A DNA stretch of 7,006 nt, from contig JAKPQT010000323.1 of assembly GCA_029555885.1 (NCBI GenBank), positions 1-7,006 on the forward strand, read 5' to 3'. This document shows, one piece after another, positions 6,367-7,006 of this stretch. Made by a program: the position numbers and the translations under genes. How positions within the stretch are numbered: the first letter of the stretch is position 1; the number at the start of each line of letters is the position of its first letter. The notes below the pieces were generated by a model that did no database searches, was not told the origin of the DNA, and saw only the letters and a list, made by a program, of their open reading frames with translations. The DNA comes from Chloroflexota bacterium (GTDB lineage Bacteria > Chloroflexota > Anaerolineae > CG2-30-64-16).

Positions 6367-6395
6367 AGGATAGTATAAACGGGGGAAGCTGTCAA
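6367..6395 (-). promoter_or_regulatory. Predicted sigma-70-type promoter of the oxidoreductase-regulator operon
   Basis: On the minus strand TTGACA (6395-6390) matches the -35 consensus exactly. It is followed after 17 bp by TATCCT (6372-6367), 4 of 6 matches to the -10 consensus including the important first TA and last T. Transcription would start near 6360, leaving a leader of roughly 55 nt before the ATG at 6306. The AT-rich stretch stands out in a GC-rich window. Confidence 0.6.
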
Positions 6396-6425
6396 GTGTG
6401 AGAACGACTGTGGAGTTGAACTGCG

Positions 6426-6474
6426 AAGACGCGAAGTTCTTTGCTATATAAGCACTTGGCGCTCTTCGCGTCTT
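6426..6474. repeat. 11-bp inverted repeat, dispersed-repeat-like
   Basis: AAGACGCGAAG (6426-6436) and CTTCGCGTCTT (6464-6474) are exact reverse complements around a 27-nt AT-richer centre. The element lies 20 bp after the stop of the ceramidase-like gene and just before the oxidoreductase promoter. Sequences of the form CCGCCAAGACGCGAAG are, from general knowledge, frequent dispersed repeats in bacterial genomes and create spurious HRQDAKSAK-type peptides, and that string appears in an open frame here. It may serve as a hairpin at the end of the ceramidase-like transcript, but no U-tract follows it. Confidence 0.6.
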
Positions 6475-6494
6475 GGCGGTGAAAAACTAAACCT

Positions 6495-7006
6495 TTACCT
6501 GATCCTGAGCATGGCGAGGGCCGTCTCGCGCACCTGCTCGAAGCCGCCCGCCGCGACCATGAAGTGCCCGTAGAACTTGTAGGCGTTGTCAACTTCGTAG
6601 CCCCCTTCGGCGTAGATTTCCGCCGGGGGCAGGTAGCCGATGTCGCCGTTGGCATAGCCGACGACGTACACGCGCGGGCCGGCGGCCGCGCGCAGGTCCA
6701 CGGCCAGGCGGGAGAACACCTCCGCGCTGACCGCGACGAACGCGGCCGGCCCGATGCGCACGACCTGGACGTCCACCGGAATCGTGGTCGGCGCGGACTC
6801 ACCGGCCAGCAGCGCGAGCGTCTCGCGGCGCCAGTCGGCATAGGCGCGGGCTGCATGGTCATAGAACGCGGAGGCGGGGTCCAGCGCGGCCATCTCGCGC
6901 GCATACTCTGCCTCCACCTGGGCTGGGGTTAATACGTCGAGCGGCAGCTTCAGCGTCACCAGCGCGCTCGACAGCCCTGCCTCATCGAAGCTTACGGCCT
7001 GCGCCC
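6495..7006 (-). CDS. Neutral/alkaline ceramidase-like protein, C-terminal part
   Basis: This is the 3' end of a gene that starts beyond the right edge; about 169 residues are visible, ending with TAA at 6497-6495. The frame is open to the window end, so the GTG at 6959 is internal rather than the start. The visible part reads VQVVRIGPAAFVAVSAEVFSRLAVDL and then VYVVGYANGDIGYLPPAEIY followed by AEGGYEVDNAYKFYGH. The pattern of an 'RIG..AFV.V..EVF' strand followed by 'GYANG.IGY.P..E.YAEGGYEV' is typical of the neutral/alkaline non-lysosomal ceramidase superfamily. Characterised members are zinc amidases that cleave the N-acyl bond of ceramide. Many bacterial relatives have unknown substrates, and the zinc ligands and catalytic serine lie outside the window. 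It is transcribed in the same direction as the operon but is separated by a repeat and a promoter, so it is probably a separate unit. Confidence 0.72.
   Translation of the reverse strand, partial: AQAVSFDEAGLSSALVTLKLPLDVLTPAQVEAEYAREMAALDPASAFYDHAARAYADWRRETLALLAGESAPTTIPVDVQVVRIGPAAFVAVSAEVFSRLAVDLRAAAGPRVYVVGYANGDIGYLPPAEIYAEGGYEVDNAYKFYGHFMVAAGGFEQVRETALAMLRIR

Noticed and set aside
6373..6395. Alternative -10 box TATACT upstream of the oxidoreductase
   Set aside because: It is closer to consensus than TATCCT but only 12 bp from TTGACA, too short for a normal spacer; TATCCT at 17 bp is preferred.
6392..6904. 170-codon minus-strand open frame containing HRQDAKSAK
   Set aside because: It is out of frame with the ceramidase-like gene for most of its length and its tail is the translation of the dispersed inverted repeat.

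Overview
The window is a GC-rich bacterial segment with every recognisable gene on the minus strand, so transcription runs from high to low coordinates. The best guess for the host is a Chloroflexota bacterium, probably Anaerolineae-like. The strongest clue is the substrate-binding lipoprotein, which has a Val/Glu/Lys-rich repeat stalk (VEKEVKVVETQV units) between the lipobox and the binding domain, a style common in that phylum. The carbohydrate-transport gene set without its own ATPase and the dispersed palindromes in the gaps fit this but do not prove it. Taxonomy is inference.

Layout in transcription order. (1) 7006-6495: the C-terminal part of a neutral/alkaline ceramidase-like protein. 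(2) 6494-6307: a gap with an 11-bp inverted repeat, a sigma-70-like promoter (-35 TTGACA, 17-bp spacer, -10 TATCCT) and a perfect 8+8 bp palindrome over the predicted transcription start. (3) 6306-5254: a Gfo/Idh/MocA-family oxidoreductase. (4) 5225-4014: an AraR-type repressor with a GntR DNA-binding domain fused to a LacI-like sugar-sensing domain. (5) 3916-2519: a family 1 extracellular sugar-binding lipoprotein. (6) 2512-2440: a long imperfect palindrome. (7) 2407-1463 and 1461-574: two CUT1-type ABC sugar permeases, one base apart. (8) 534-416: a cluster of four hairpins bounded by inverted copies of one palindrome. (9) 380-1: the N-terminus of a GH38-like glycosidase (alpha-mannosidase superfamily) that runs off the left edge.

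Taken together this looks like a regulated glycan or glycoside utilisation operon. The lipoprotein and permeases import an oligosaccharide or glycoside, the GH38-like enzyme cleaves it, and the oxidoreductase acts on a released sugar or derivative. The GntR/LacI regulator probably represses the operon through the palindrome upstream of the oxidoreductase. No ATP-binding subunit lies in the window, so a shared MsiK/UgpC-type ATPase elsewhere is likely. The ceramidase-like neighbour hints at glycolipid-derived substrates, but that is speculative.

I found no clear evidence for a wholly new system. The less ordinary content is between the genes: three unrelated palindromic elements, one of them MITE-like, and a well-formed promoter/operator. 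All gaps are under 200 bp. No tRNA, rRNA, CRISPR array or intact insertion sequence was recognised.
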